A DNA stretch of 64,000 bases from Flaccisagitta enflata (lineage: Eukaryota > Chaetognatha > Sagittoidea > Aphragmophora). The DNA lies in NCBI GenBank assembly GCA_965153355.1, contig OZ231127.1, forward strand, positions 82,832,001 through 82,896,000, read 5' to 3'. Within the stretch, counting starts at the first letter, position 1. The number at the start of each line of letters is the position of its first letter. A program made the position numbers and the translations under genes. Below the pieces are notes generated by a model that did no database searches, was not told the DNA's origin, and worked only from the letters and a program-made list of their open reading frames with translations. Positions 29,445 through 39,117 of the stretch are shown here, in pieces.

Positions 29445-32228
29445 TTTTTTTCCATCTCTGGCACATATATCACAATTGCTGGCACTTTTGAAATGCGGTG
29501 GTTGTAATATAACTACTTTAACTAGTTAGCGTAGTGGGTTTTAGTGAAATCTTTTTTTATCTCAATTCATAAATAAAATTCAATATTCTGCTTAATGCTT
29601 TCAGATCTCTTTAGTCAGTAACACCTGTTTAAAGATAATTGTCAAGCATTGCAGGCATGAAAGGCGTAAAAACTATAATTGAACTGAATTTAGCCAAAAT
29701 ACAGTTATTTCAATTTAGTTCTATGCCCTCATTCTATTGATCTGCCTAGAATCCTTTCAGGTAATAATAGCATATCAAATTACCTACACAGCAAAAAAAA
29801 TCAGAACTCAAAAATCTTTGTTTTTGAGCCAGTGGCATAACTTTTGTGAAAAAAAAATGTCAGGAAAAAAGAGGGGAAAAAGCTCCATATTTACAACTTT
29901 TTGAAAATAATTTTGACAACTTTTAAAAAGAATTGATGCTACCGCCACAAAAATCAACTTTTTTGAGTTCTGATTTTTTTGCTGAGTAGGAAAACTAACA
30001 TACTAAGAACACATCAAAAGATTTGTGGCCACTGAAAATAACAGTAACAATTGTAAGTCATTTGAAAATTTTATTCTGTTAGTGAATCATCATCAGACAA
30101 ATATTACAAAAAATGATGCTTTGGGCACAAAAATCCACTCAATTACCACTTGAACTTATTCCAAACAAGGCCGGATAAACGACAATCCAGTCGGGGATGG
30201 TTTGGCAGGAGCAGTAATGTGAAAACCGCAGGGAATTAAAAAAATGTGACCTACCTACTTACCAACCGACACAGCAAGGTGTAGAGTCGCGTGTCCGCAA
30301 CTTAAAATGGGCTCGCAGCAGCATTTTAAAAATCACTGTCTTTTTAATTTTTGCCATAGTTATACCCAGTGGCCAGTCCAAATTTCATCACAAGGGACTC
30401 ACTAGATGTATGCTTTTCATCCATTCCAAGCATGCTATGCTTTGACAATTATCATTTGATAGGTTCTAGCTAGCCATTCAAATATAAACCTGCATTAATT
30501 GGATGCTTCACATAGCAAAAGTTGTGAATTTCTCTTTGTCCCTTTTACCTTATGTGGAATGGTTAATTTTAGGACCCTTACCGTTTTTCTTATCCTCAAA
30601 ATCATTCATTTTCCGTTTTTTTAGCGGGGTTTTTGTAAAACTTAATTTGCATAATGCAGTGCTGATGTTCTTTGAAATGATTTTTACTTACTCTTTTTTT
30701 CATGAAATTATCTATCAGCTTTCTAAGTTTGCTCTTACATAGTTTTTGCTATAATATTGAAGTCTATCCTTACAAATATTATGATTTTCCAATACAAATA
30801 ATTGGCCTATTGGTAACAAAACTATGAAAGGAATTTTCGATTCCTATTGATTCCTATGGGTAATTTCAAGGTCAAAACAAAAACGGAAGATGATGGAATT
30901 TTAAAACAAGGCCGGATACACGGCCATCAGTTGCGGACGGGTGGGCAGGGGCGGAAATGCAACTGTCCGCAACTAAAAATGTTCTAAAATGCTTATTTCC
31001 TCACTTTTCGACTCGTGTCCACAGACCGACCGATGGACGGACCGACCGACGGACCGACCGACGGACGGACAAAGCCTCTTATAGAGGTGCGTGTCCGCAA
31101 CTAAAAAGGAAAACACTTTTCTTCATGATTTTTTTCCCTCCATATTGCGTAAGTGGGACAAAGGGATACTCCCAATTTTCCTATGCGAAGCATCCAACTG
31201 CATTAAGCTTTGCCATGATGGTTGAAAATGGGAAAAAAATCCCAGAAATGAAAGAATTTGCTTTTTGGTTGCGGCCACGCAACTTTATAAGAAGCTTTGT
31301 CCATTTGTCCCTCTGTCTGTCCATCCGTCGATCCGTGGACACGAGTCAAAAAGTAAGGAAATGAGTGTTTTTGATGTTTTTTGAGTATGTTTGGGGGGCA
31401 TGGGGTGGAGATGGGGGTTGGATGCCCCTGCCCACCCGTCCGCAACAATATTGTGACTCTGCGTCACTTGTTCTTTCTAAGAACCATATATAGAAAAAAT
31501 TTGTACACAAATTTACATCGTCGATGCCATGACATGAAGGAACCTGTTTAACAACGATACTACATTTTGCCTTAATTTTCTTTGCCTTTCCCATACCATG
31601 CTGAATTGCGCATCAATTCTGTCCCATTCTTTTCTCCCATTCTCTCTTTACAACTCCATTTCCACTTCCTTCACCTGTTTCCTTTTCTCGCATTTATTCT
31701 TTTTTTTCTCAAATCTATTTCTCCCCAATTTCCATTTTTTGCAACCTTTGATTTGTCTTCCCTACTTTATTCTCCTTTTCTATTCTCTCTCGTTATCTGA
31801 TATTTTTTTCATTTACAACTTCTTCTCCCAATATCTATGCAGCCCATCTCTCTTTTTCCACTTCCTATCAACCCCATTCCAACATCAATTTCATCCTTCC
31901 ATCTTGCCATATTCCTTTCACCCTCAATTTCACTTATCCTTGAGTCTATTTCCATTTTCTTCTCCATATTCTTTCCCGAAATTCCTTCTTTCAATCGACC
32001 TTTTCTTATTCCTTACCTCTTCCTTGTTCAACTTGTTTTCCTTCCTTGCTTTTTGGCTCTCTCTCTTTTCTTTTTTTGCCCACTTCAAAAACGATTCATC
32101 AGAAGAGTCCTCGACGAATCGGAAGTAAGAGTAATCCCAACAGCAACTCGGCCCCAGGAGGATTCCAAATCAGCCTCGGCTTTACCATCATCCTATACAA
32201 CTGCGTCTTAGCAGCTTTGCTTTGCTGA
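20662..32228 (+). CDS. secreted, cysteine-rich, GPI-anchor-type protein, eight exons (family not recognised)
   Basis: Exons: 20662-20838, 21996-22157, 22970-23180, 24772-24948, 25240-25406, 28170-28304, 28743-28805, 32103-32228. All introns are GT-AG and all phases agree (0,0,1,1,0,0,0), giving 1218 nt and 405 residues. The start is the first ATG after a (CAA)n leader. Residues 1-30 form a signal peptide (MHPRCCPFF, then a hydrophobic AAVFLNVLLCL). The middle carries many cysteines (NCPGEDKYDC, HECIKHATC, FCCLC, GTCPTTCLC) and two N-glycosylation sites (NMT, NIT). A Thr-rich spacer (KKTTTTKEPETTT) precedes Ser/Asn/Pro residues and a hydrophobic C-terminus (FTIILYNCVLAALLC), as in GPI-anchored proteins. 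It is therefore probably a cell-surface protein. I do not recognise the fold or a partner. AATAAA occurs at 32249. Introns carry MITEs and HT elements. Confidence 0.75.
20869..21152 (+). mobile_element. HT element in intron 1
   Basis: H: AGTCTCGTGCTGCGCGACT, then CTCTATGAGCCAC and GGTCCGTCGG repeats. T: GCACGCCCCTTAGGTCTAAT, then GACCTTGTT with an AGGTC-TAAT-GACCT hairpin. It starts 30 bases after the exon 1 donor. Confidence 0.7.
21417..21667 (-). mobile_element. HT element in intron 1 (tag AGTCGCGTGC)
   Basis: On the plus strand it begins AACAAGGTCATTAGACCT, then AGTCGCGTGC, and ends with the hairpin AGTCGCGTAGCACGCGACT. The tag complement is exact (10/10). Confidence 0.8.
21996..22157 (+). 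CDS. exon 2 of the GPI-type gene
   Basis: Acceptor CATTTACAG|GAG, donor AGG|GTAAGA. 54 codons, phase 0-0. Lys/Asp/Glu-rich. Confidence 0.75.
22236..22707. mobile_element. MITE with 9-bp-TSD-type ends (M1), intron 2
   Basis: Ends TTGGGTGCTTCACATAGC and inverted GCTATGAGAGGCACCAA. Flanking 9-mers agree at about 7 of 9 positions. 472 bp, non-coding. Confidence 0.65.
22970..23180 (+). CDS. exon 3 of the GPI-type gene
   Basis: Acceptor TTCTTTCAG|ATC, donor ATG|GTGAGA. Phase 0 in, 1 out. It contains the NCPGEDKYDC pair and the NMT sequon. Confidence 0.8.
23597..24111. mobile_element. MITE with exact 9-bp target duplication (M2), intron 3
   Basis: Ends TTGGGTGCTTCACATAGC and inverted GCTATGCGAAGCACGCAA. 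ATGTATGAC duplicated at 23588-23596 and 24112-24120. 515 bp, non-coding. Confidence 0.85.
24554..24729 (+). mobile_element. 176-bp pogo-like MITE
   Basis: Ends CAGTGGAACCCCGC and inverted GGTCCTACTG, flanked by TA. A copy of the same length lies at 34887-35062. Confidence 0.75.
24772..24948 (+). CDS. exon 4 of the GPI-type gene
   Basis: Acceptor TATTTTTAG|CCA, donor CCAG|GTTATC. Phase 1-1. Acidic/Tyr-rich first half, then CNDKKNRHECIKHATC. Confidence 0.8.
25019..25123 (+). repeat. (GAAA)n microsatellite
   Basis: GAAA repeats. The Lys/Arg/Glu and Phe/Ser/Leu frames here are artefacts. Confidence 0.95.
25130..25225 (+). mobile_element. HT-element T-end fragment
   Basis: GCCCCTGCCCACCCGTCCGC, then AACGATATT and CGTCACTTGTT, matching the T end of the copy at 31267-31472. 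It lies 15 bases before exon 5. Confidence 0.5.
25240..25406 (+). CDS. exon 5 of the GPI-type gene
   Basis: Acceptor TCTCAACAG|GTG, donor AAT|GTGAGT. Phase 1 in, 0 out. It contains FCCLCVPGQ, TPCGVNITQ and a glycosylation sequon. Confidence 0.8.
25797..27080 (-). mobile_element. A element (A5) with internal foldback
   Basis: T end GTGGTCAGCAATTCCCGTTG. Inverted H blocks with CCTGTAGAACACAGG and CTGTGTTCTACAGG at the two sides. An array of GATTTGAGGCCTGACAGG units lies between, and a foldback at 26365-26949. Confidence 0.7.
26365..26949. repeat. foldback, arms of about 260 bp
   Basis: From CTCGGCTTTTCTGG to CCAGAAAAGCCGAG the two halves are near-perfect reverse complements (for example AGGTGCAGGTCAAAAAAATT against its complement). 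The loop is near 26630-26680. Confidence 0.85.
27608..27867 (-). mobile_element. HT element (tag AGTCGCGTGC)
   Basis: Begins AACAAGGTCATTAGACCTA, then AGTCGCGTGC; ends AGTCGCGTAGCACGCGACT. Tag complement 10/10. Close relative of 21417-21667. Confidence 0.8.
27885..28147. mobile_element. inverted-repeat MITE abutting exon 6
   Basis: Arms of about 90 bp: GAAAAGTTCTCTATCAGG at the left and TTTGATAGAGAACTTTTC at the right. It ends 22 bases before the exon 6 start. Confidence 0.65.
28170..28304 (+). CDS. exon 6 of the GPI-type gene
   Basis: Acceptor CATCAACGCAG|TTA, donor AAG|GTAGGG. Phase 0-0. The most cysteine-dense exon (KCQKTFGTCPTTCLCG). An inverted-repeat MITE ends about 22 bases before it. 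Confidence 0.8.
28743..28805 (+). CDS. exon 7 of the GPI-type gene (Thr-rich linker)
   Basis: Acceptor CTTTGAAAAG|AAA, donor ACA|GTAAGT. 21 codons, phase 0-0. Confidence 0.65.
29051..29441 (+). repeat. (TTTC)n, (TTCTC)n and (TC)n tract
   Basis: Nearly 400 bp of pyrimidine-only sequence on the plus strand, in intron 7. Confidence 0.95.
29787..29986. mobile_element. 200-bp TA-flanked MITE
   Basis: Ends CACAGCAAAAAAAATCAGAA and inverted TTCTGATTTTTTTGCTGAG, with TA on both sides. Confidence 0.65.
30164..30302 (-). mobile_element. HT element, decayed
   Basis: AACAAGGCCGGATAAACG, then AGTCGGGGATGG; ends AGTCGCGTGTCCGCAACT. Confidence 0.65.
30499..31197. mobile_element. MITE with exact 9-bp target duplication (M3), hosting an HT element
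   Basis: Ends TTGGATGCTTCACATAGC and inverted CTATGCGAAGCATCCAA. CTGCATTAA duplicated at 30490-30498 and 31198-31206. The HT copy at 30905-31102 is nested inside. Confidence 0.85.
30905..31102 (-). mobile_element. HT element nested in M3 (tag AGTTGCGGAC)
   Basis: AACAAGGCCGGATACACGGC, then AGTTGCGGAC; ends GGTGCGTGTCCGCAACT. Tag complement 10/10. Comparison with M2 gives the empty site, a T-run. Confidence 0.85.
31267..31472 (+). mobile_element. HT element (GTTGCGG tag)
   Basis: H: GGTTGCGGCCACGCAACT. T: GTCCGCAAC, then a GTGAC-TCTGC-GTCAC hairpin and TTGTT. Confidence 0.7.
32103..32228 (+). CDS. exon 8 of the GPI-type gene (anchor signal, stop)
   Basis: Acceptor after a long pyrimidine tract, GATTCATCAG|AAG. 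41 codons and TGA. A basic/Ser-Asn segment is followed by a 15-residue hydrophobic tail with no cytoplasmic residues, the GPI-signal pattern. The long distance to exon 7 makes this the least certain exon. Confidence 0.6.
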   Translation, partial: KSPRRIGSKSNPNSNSAPGGFQISLGFTIILYNCVLAALLC

Positions 32229-32345
32229 TTTCCTACAATGACAACAACAATAAAAACAACATTAGCAACAACAGCAAAATTAACGACTATAACCCAAGTT
32301 ACAGCAGCAGCAACAACATCGAATGGATGAAATTACAAACAATGA

Positions 32346-32398
<53 letters not shown>

Positions 32399-32409
32399 CC
32401 AATGAGACC

Positions 32410-32480
<71 letters not shown>

Positions 32481-32490
32481 AAATAAGAAG
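32229..32490 (+). repeat. (CAA)n tract following the stop codon
   Basis: Dispersed, then dense CAA/ACA repeats, in the same sense as the leader tract before exon 1. The poly-Asn or poly-Thr frames are artefacts. Confidence 0.9.
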
Positions 32491-32639
32491 GTGAACAGCA
32501 TTAACAACAACAGAAGCATCTTCACCAAAATTAGGATCCCCATCATAATTTGGACCAGGACTAAAAATGAAACGAGGGAATTAAGGGTGGAGTAAATTAA
32601 ATGACAATCATGCATATTGTTTACAAATTATGACCATAT

Positions 32640-33253
32640 CCATTAAAAGTCAAACCCAGCCGCTCTTTGACTTTGTTTAGATGGAGATCATGAATTTAAT
32701 TTTCCTTCGGAACATGCAAATAATGATGTTGCTAACAGTAAACATTGACAATGACAAATACCATAACTTTAATCAGAAAAATGGGCAATAAGATCAATCT
32801 CTCTCATTAACAAATGACAGGATTGCTCACCATGCTGATGATGATGTTGTGATCCATATCACTAATTATCAAGCTCATGAAAGTCATCAGAAATATAGTT
32901 ATGGTTAACTCCTGTTATTGATAAAAATCAGTAAATAAGATATCACTTTTCTTTACCTGTAATAAAAACCAAAGAGAATATAAATGACAAGGATTCTTTT
33001 TAAACCACCCTCTTGAATTGTAATTTTTGTGATTGTAGTTTTTTTAAAATCAAAATGGAAAGAAATATGGGCCAAAGTTTGTTACATCATCCAACTGGTA
33101 TCTATACATACCAAATTGTAGTCTCGTCTTCTTTGTAGCCTATTGTGCATTAGTTTTGATTTGTTTGGATCAATTGATTATTATTTCATACATTATCTTC
33201 ATTTCAATTCATTGCTGCTAACTTATTCCATTTTCGCGTTGTAGAAGGTAGAT

Positions 33254-33258
<5 letters not shown>
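32640..33258. other. no gene seen
   Basis: AT-rich intergenic sequence between the GPI-type gene and a TC tract. Confidence 0.5.

Positions 33259-33342
<84 letters not shown>
33259..33342 (+). repeat. (TC)n microsatellite
   Basis: Pure TC repeat. Confidence 0.95.
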
Positions 33343-33345
<3 letters not shown>

Positions 33346-33771
33346 GACAATTGATAGCATCTTCTTTTATAAACTCATTCTCGAAATGGGAGGGCCATAT
33401 CAATCCATGAAGAACGTTGTCGATGAAATGGTTTTCATGGCAAATGTATCAACGTATCGTCTATTTGTTAAACTCGTTAAAAATAAAGACAATAGAGAAG
33501 TTGCCTAATTTATTGATTTTTTTTCAGTCGTGGCTGTCGCGTCAAAGTTGTTGATACTTAGAAATGATGTATGCATGTTTGTTACAGGAAAAAAATGTTT
33601 ATAGTAGAGTCGTTTCTGGTGAAAGTCGTAAAAATTGTAACTCACTTTTTTTTAATGTTTATGCAATTCAAGAAGCATGCAGATCCGCGTAACCAAGTTT
33701 GTATTTTAGATCCGCGTGCTCATAAAAGTCCATTTTAAATTGGTCTTTTTCATCAAGTACTAAGTGAGTTA

Positions 33772-34603
33772 CAGTGGAATCCCACCTTAGTGGCACCTCT
33801 AAGGGATATTCGCATTTAAGAGACAATACTGTCTGGTCCTGAATTTTTTCAGGCTTTTCCAATGTTGAAAAACCTCTATCTAAGGAACCCCTATTTAAGG
33901 GATATTCGGATTTAAGGGACAAGTTTTAGAAAATTTCCCTTATATCAAGGGAAATTCCAGGTAACTTTGATTGCTTTTGAAAAAACAAATTTGGATTTTG
34001 AGATAATTTTTAAGAAAAACAAGGCCAACACCTATAAGTCGCGTGCAGGACATAAATAGCGTAAGATGACTTAAATTGAGTTTAAATGACTCAAGGTGAC
34101 TTGAAATTACTTAAAATGACTTTAATGACCATATTGACCTTATTGACTTTGGTGACTTAATATAACTTAATATGACTTAAAATGACTTAGAAAGACTTAG
34201 AATGACTTAAAATGACTTAAATTGACTTTAGAATGATTTATAAGGGCATTTGGGAAGGAACTATGAGCCCAAAAAGCTTAAAAATGCCGAAAAAGTAAAA
34301 AGGGGACCGACCGACCGACCAACCGACCGACGGACCAACAAAGCGGGGTGTAGAGTCGCGTAGCACGCGACTAAAAATTGTCAAAACTGATGAAATATTT
34401 TTTGTCCCATGAATATCTTACTTCGAAGAAACTTAATCATTGTTGATGAATGTACTTAAAGCAAAAGGATGTGGTTACACTATGAATCCTTAGTAACTAA
34501 TGAAAAAATCCTTAATAAAACAATGAATTCAATTTAAGGGATTTCGGATTTAAGAGACAAAAATAGTCAGTCCCTAGAAATCCCTTAAACCGAAGTACCA
34601 CTG
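33772..34603. mobile_element. pogo-like MITE with nested HT element
   Basis: Left CAGTGGAATCCCACC, right GAAGTACCACTG, TA on both sides. Internal TTTAAGGGATATTCGGATTT blocks occur on both sides of the insert at 34018-34372. Confidence 0.65.
34018..34372 (-). mobile_element. HT element, C type (GACTTA array)
   Basis: AACAAGGCCAACACCTAT, then AGTCGCGTGC; an internal AATGACTTA array; ends AGTCGCGTAGCACGCGACT. Tag complement 10/10. Confidence 0.8.
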
Positions 34604-34640
34604 TATTTTCTTTCTGTTAAAAATTACTTTTACAACTGTT

Positions 34641-34798
<158 letters not shown>

Positions 34799-34886
34799 CT
34801 AGTTAATCTTATTGAGAATAGAGAATGTTTTGACTTAGACATTGGGGGGTCGGTATCAACCAACTATGGGTTGCCACTCAGACATA

Positions 34887-35062
34887 CAGTAGGACCCCGC
34901 CTCATCGGTCCTATTGGGACTGAAAATTTTTCACCTTTATCTCAGGTTCACCTTTATAGAGAGGTAAAATAACATTAAACACTATCATTTTGGATCTTAA
35001 AAAGTTGACTTTTATTGATGGGGATCCTTTAAAAGCGAGTCTGTTATTGCGGGGTTTCACTG
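34887..35062 (-). mobile_element. 176-bp pogo-like MITE, second copy
   Basis: CAGTAGGACCCCGCCTCATC at the left, GCGGGGTTTCACTG at the right, flanked by TA. Same length and sequence as 24554-24729 in the opposite direction. Confidence 0.8.
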
Positions 35063-35064
35063 TA

Positions 35065-37276
35065 TGGCCAAAGTGTGCACAATAACATTATATAAACACA
35101 TGTAAATGGAAAAAGGGGTCACACCATATCGTTTAGTCTTGCCACACCCCTTATTTACAGAGAAGGAATAAGTATAATAAATAAGGAGAAGGAAGAGGAA
35201 GAGGAAACTCCTAAACAATACTAAGGAAAAGGTAGGGTTGGCACGACTGTAAATGATGAAGTCTCATGAATTTTTCCTTCTAGTAATTAAGTTGATTTGT
35301 GATTGCGTATGGCCTGGTCATATGTCCGATTGGCATTTCCAAACTTGGTTGACACCGACCCCCCCCCATTAGACATTAGTCTATGAAAAATATACTTTGC
35401 AACATCTATCTAACATCTTGATTATTAACTATATGAAATCAAAACTGTAATTCGTTAGAAGATAGAAATGGAGTCCATCAGGAACAAATGTTCATCAAAA
35501 AAGGTAGATAGGGAACCATGCCTGGTGTGTAGTCTGCTTCAGTGACACTAAACACAAAGACAAAATCTCCCAGCCCTATTAAGCTCCAGATACTGATATT
35601 TTTCCAAGCTTCCGGGAAGCAAAAATTCTTCTTAAAAGATTCGGACTAGCAAAAATGTTTGTTTTTTTTTAAATTCAGCCCTTTTTTATGAAATCAATCA
35701 AGGAAATGGTAGATCTATGGAGAAACATGGAATTTTTTGATTATCCAACAAGGAAATGAATTGTGATAACTGTACAAGTGCTCTTCCAAAACAAAACTAC
35801 ACTTTTTTTTTTTTGGAGCCATATTGCATGATCTTCCGACTCTGTCACCCTGCTTCCGAGAAGCGGCGCTTCCCGCTTCTCCACAATCTGTATGCCTGGC
35901 TAAGCTCATACATGGACCATTTTTAATCAAATTTTTCCAACTATAAAAGAACATCAAATTATGAAAAAGAAATAAAACCCATATTTTGTTTCCATGTAAA
36001 TTGCAGTCAGAACTGGCTGCGCAGAGAGAGGATGCTACAAAAGATTATTTTCAGTTTCACATGTTCATTTCAATCTTTTACAAAGGATCTAAAATTTTTC
36101 TTCCTCTTACAAAGAGATCTTTTCGGTTCAGTCTTTACAGATGAAAATCAGAATCAAAAGGTTACATTTATTGCAGGAGTAAAGCCCCTTTTTAATTATT
36201 CAAAGACCCGTTATTGACGGCTCGAAGTGAATTCTTTACCAGTGCAAAACTGTTTAGGTCGCCCTCGCAACTTTATAACAGGATAAGTCCGTAAATAAAA
36301 GGAATTAGGTAGGTAGATAGGTGGGTAGGTTCTATGTCCACATCAATTGATATTCAAAAATATCTACAGTGGAGCACCGCCAAAGCGCACCCGCTATTCA
36401 TAGCTTGCCCACCTATAAGGCATATAACCTATTGTCTATTTATAGTTATTCATAAATTGGCAATAAGGCAGCTTCACTACAAGGCATTATTTTGCTCAGT
36501 CCCTTGAAATGGGCTCTAGTGAAGCTCAACGGTATATATATGCAGAGCCAATAGAAATAGATACAAATAAATTGATGCTAGTAGTAGTAAAAGGGTGAAA
36601 AACAATAAGGATCAAGCAGGGGTGAGTTACATGTAGGAGTAGAAGGCGGAGGCTGGTGAGCAATTCATTGTTTTTTCGAATCCAGCACAGTGAGCAGTGC
36701 CTAAAATTAGGAACAAGTACCTGGTCTTCACAAGAAAAAACTGACAATGTAGAACATGTAGCTTTGTAATGAGAGCATCTAGAAACATCCGATTTGTATT
36801 TGGTGTGCAGATTGTGGTTCAAAGACTCAAAGTAAAGAGATTTCCGCATCAACATGACATGAAATGGAAAGGGCAGAATTTAATAAGGAAGTGGCTCATT
36901 CATCCCAGTTCTAACTAAAACTTACTTAAGGTAGGTTGTTTCATTTGATCAACTTGACTGAGTTGTAACTTTTATGTAAAAATAAAAGATCTTATACCAA
37001 AATGTCAGCCACGTCAAGCTCTACCAACGGATAACAATTGAATGTTTCTGTTTGCTCCATGGCATCCAAAAAGTGAACATCTTATGAGAAATCTTGACAA
37101 GACACTTGAAAATTGTAAACCATTTTAACATAGAGAGAATAATAATTGAGTAATAAAACTAATAATACAGTAATATATTTACATGAATTCCGCAATTTGA
37201 GGTTTACTTGCACCATACTCGACCACAATGACATTCCCTCCATTTCCATCAACATTACACCCTTTACACACCTTAC
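35065..37276. other. no confirmed gene
   Basis: Intergenic. A CAGTGGAGCACCGCC-type MITE end is seen at 36367. A minus-strand Cys-containing frame at 36526-36855 was not accepted. Confidence 0.45.
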
Positions 37277-37405
37277 CCTGTTGATCAATGGTCATTATGA
37301 TCAACAGGAAGTCAAAGTCAGTCTTTGACTTTTTGACATATTCCAGATGAACAGGATTTTTATTTTCTTTTGAGGCAACTCTGGCTCTAAATTGACCAAG
37401 TGCAC
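37277..37405 (-). CDS. candidate internal exon (phase 1-1), gene unknown
   Basis: Bounded by an acceptor TTTGAAG|GTGC and a donor CAGG|GTAAGG. It is exactly 129 nt, with phase 1 on both sides and 42 intact codons (RVASKENKNPVHLEYVKKSK, then FDFLLIIMTIDQQ). I found no partner exons. It lies downstream of the XK-related gene on the same strand, so it could be the first visible exon of another gene, or chance. Confidence 0.3.
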
Positions 37406-37607
37406 CTTCAAACAAAATCGATTAAGTAAGCAAATTTGATAATTCTCTTTCATTTGGCGCCAAGAAGAATGCTCCATGACAAATCTTTGTCAATTTACGA
37501 TTTTATTGAAGATTTATTTTTGAAAAATTTATTAAAGATTATCAAATTTATCAAAGATTTATTTTTGGAAAGAATTTTTTTATTTTCTATGATTTTAAGT
37601 ATTATTG

Positions 37608-38610
37608 TTATGCCTCGCGCAAGAATTCTGGACAGACTTGGCTTTTGTGCCCCAAAATTGTCTTGAAGGCGCTAATGCGAAGATACAGTATGATTCTTTT
37701 GGAATGCAACATAAGAAACCTATATAACTCCGCTCCTGAGCATCGTAGCAAGATGCGGATTGCACCATTGGATAGAGCACGAAAAACTGTTTTTTTATGT
37801 TTTTTCTGATATCATAATGCCTCATGACATATGTCCACCACGATCCCAGTAAAAATGTTGACATCTCTAAAGTCAAGAAATTGGCTGTCTGATTCTCCCT
37901 CCAAAAAGAATGAGGAGGTTCAGTTGGTCAAATAATCAGCAATCAAGGGGCTTCCGTGTGATTTTCTGGACATACCTAAGAAAATATATGTGTTGTGATT
38001 CAGTTGTCCTGATCCTGGTATTTGATGAACAGATCTCTCATCTTTTTAGAGAAGCAGAATCAGACAACCAATTACAGATATTGAAGATGTCAGTATTTTT
38101 ACTGGCCCAGTGTGAGATGCGTCATATTGCATCACGACATCAAAAAAGACATAGAAAAAATAGTTTTTTGTGCTCTATCTAATGGTGCAATCCGCATCTT
38201 GCTACGATGCTCAGGAGCGGAGATATATAGGTTTCTTATGTTGCATTTCAAAGAATCATACTGTATTGGATGGTTGAAGCCGTGAATGTCAGAGGACCAT
38301 TCATCAGTCTGTTCACAGGACCATTCTCCAGTCTGTTCATTGGAACTATTCTTCAGTCCATTTGCAAGACCATTCGCTAGATCATTCAGAGTTAACGAGT
38401 CATTCTCAAACTGTTCAACTCATCTGCCATTCATTCATCCCCTCCGTCATTCATTCTCCTGCTCCTTGATTCATTTCCTGTTCAATCATTTCATATTCAT
38501 TCTCCTTTGATATTCACAATGTCGACCATCCAATATCTTCACACTTGCGCTTCTCCGACAATTTTGAGGCACAAGAGCCAAGTCTGCCCAGAGTTCTTGG
38601 GAGGGCTTAC
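37608..38610. repeat. large imperfect inverted repeat interrupted by a TA-flanked element
   Basis: The left arm, about 37613-37870, matches the complement of 38534-38610 plus 38090-38265. Shared landmarks are AGACTTGGCTTTTGTGCC, AACATAAGAAACCTATATA and GCATCGTAGCAAGATGCGGA. Confidence 0.75.
38266..38533. mobile_element. 268-bp TA-flanked element
   Basis: TTGGATGG...CCATCCAA ends with TA at 38264-38265 and 38534-38535. It splits one arm of the surrounding inverted repeat; the other arm shows the empty site (complement of ACTGTATCTTC). Inside are ACCATTC/AGTCTGTTC repeats. Confidence 0.75.
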
Positions 38611-38955
38611 AGCAGGGGCATGACAGGATCAATAATGGGGTGTATTTATAATTGTTTAAGCATGCAAAAACAGGAAACATGTTGATGAGCATAGCTGCTT
38701 TTTTTGTGAGGGTTTTAATGCGGATTCTAGCTCATTTTACTTATTTTGCTCAGCTTTTTTTTGATCTTTAATGCAATAAATGAATAAATGTTTTGATATA
38801 TGTTTAAGCAAGCAAATACAAGAAAGCATGTCAGTAACCATAGTTGGTGATTTTTAGTATTTTGGCTCATCTAGCTCATTTGGCTCAATCCCATTTTTCT
38901 CTGATTTCCAGTGCAATCAATACTTAAAATTACCCTTTATTCAATCTAACAAATA

Positions 38956-39117
38956 AACAAGGCCGGATACATGGCCAATACCAGTTGCGGACGGGTGGGC
39001 AGGAGCGGAAATGCGCGTTATTACACTTTCCAACTCAATCATCACGGACCGAACAACTGACGGATGGATGGACAGACAGACGGGCAAAGCCTTTTATAGA
39101 GCTGCGTGTCCGCAACT
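38956..39117 (-). mobile_element. HT element (tag AGTTGCGGAC)
   Basis: AACAAGGCCGGATACATGGCC, then AGTTGCGGAC; ends GCGTGTCCGCAACT. Tag complement 10/10. Confidence 0.8.

Noticed and set aside
32222-32595. Poly-Thr, poly-Asn and poly-Leu frames
   Set aside because: Microsatellite translations in three frames.
36526-36855. Minus-strand cysteine-containing frame
   Set aside because: A donor-like CCAG|GTACTT is present, but there is no clear acceptor and the second half is Leu/Ser/Ile low complexity.
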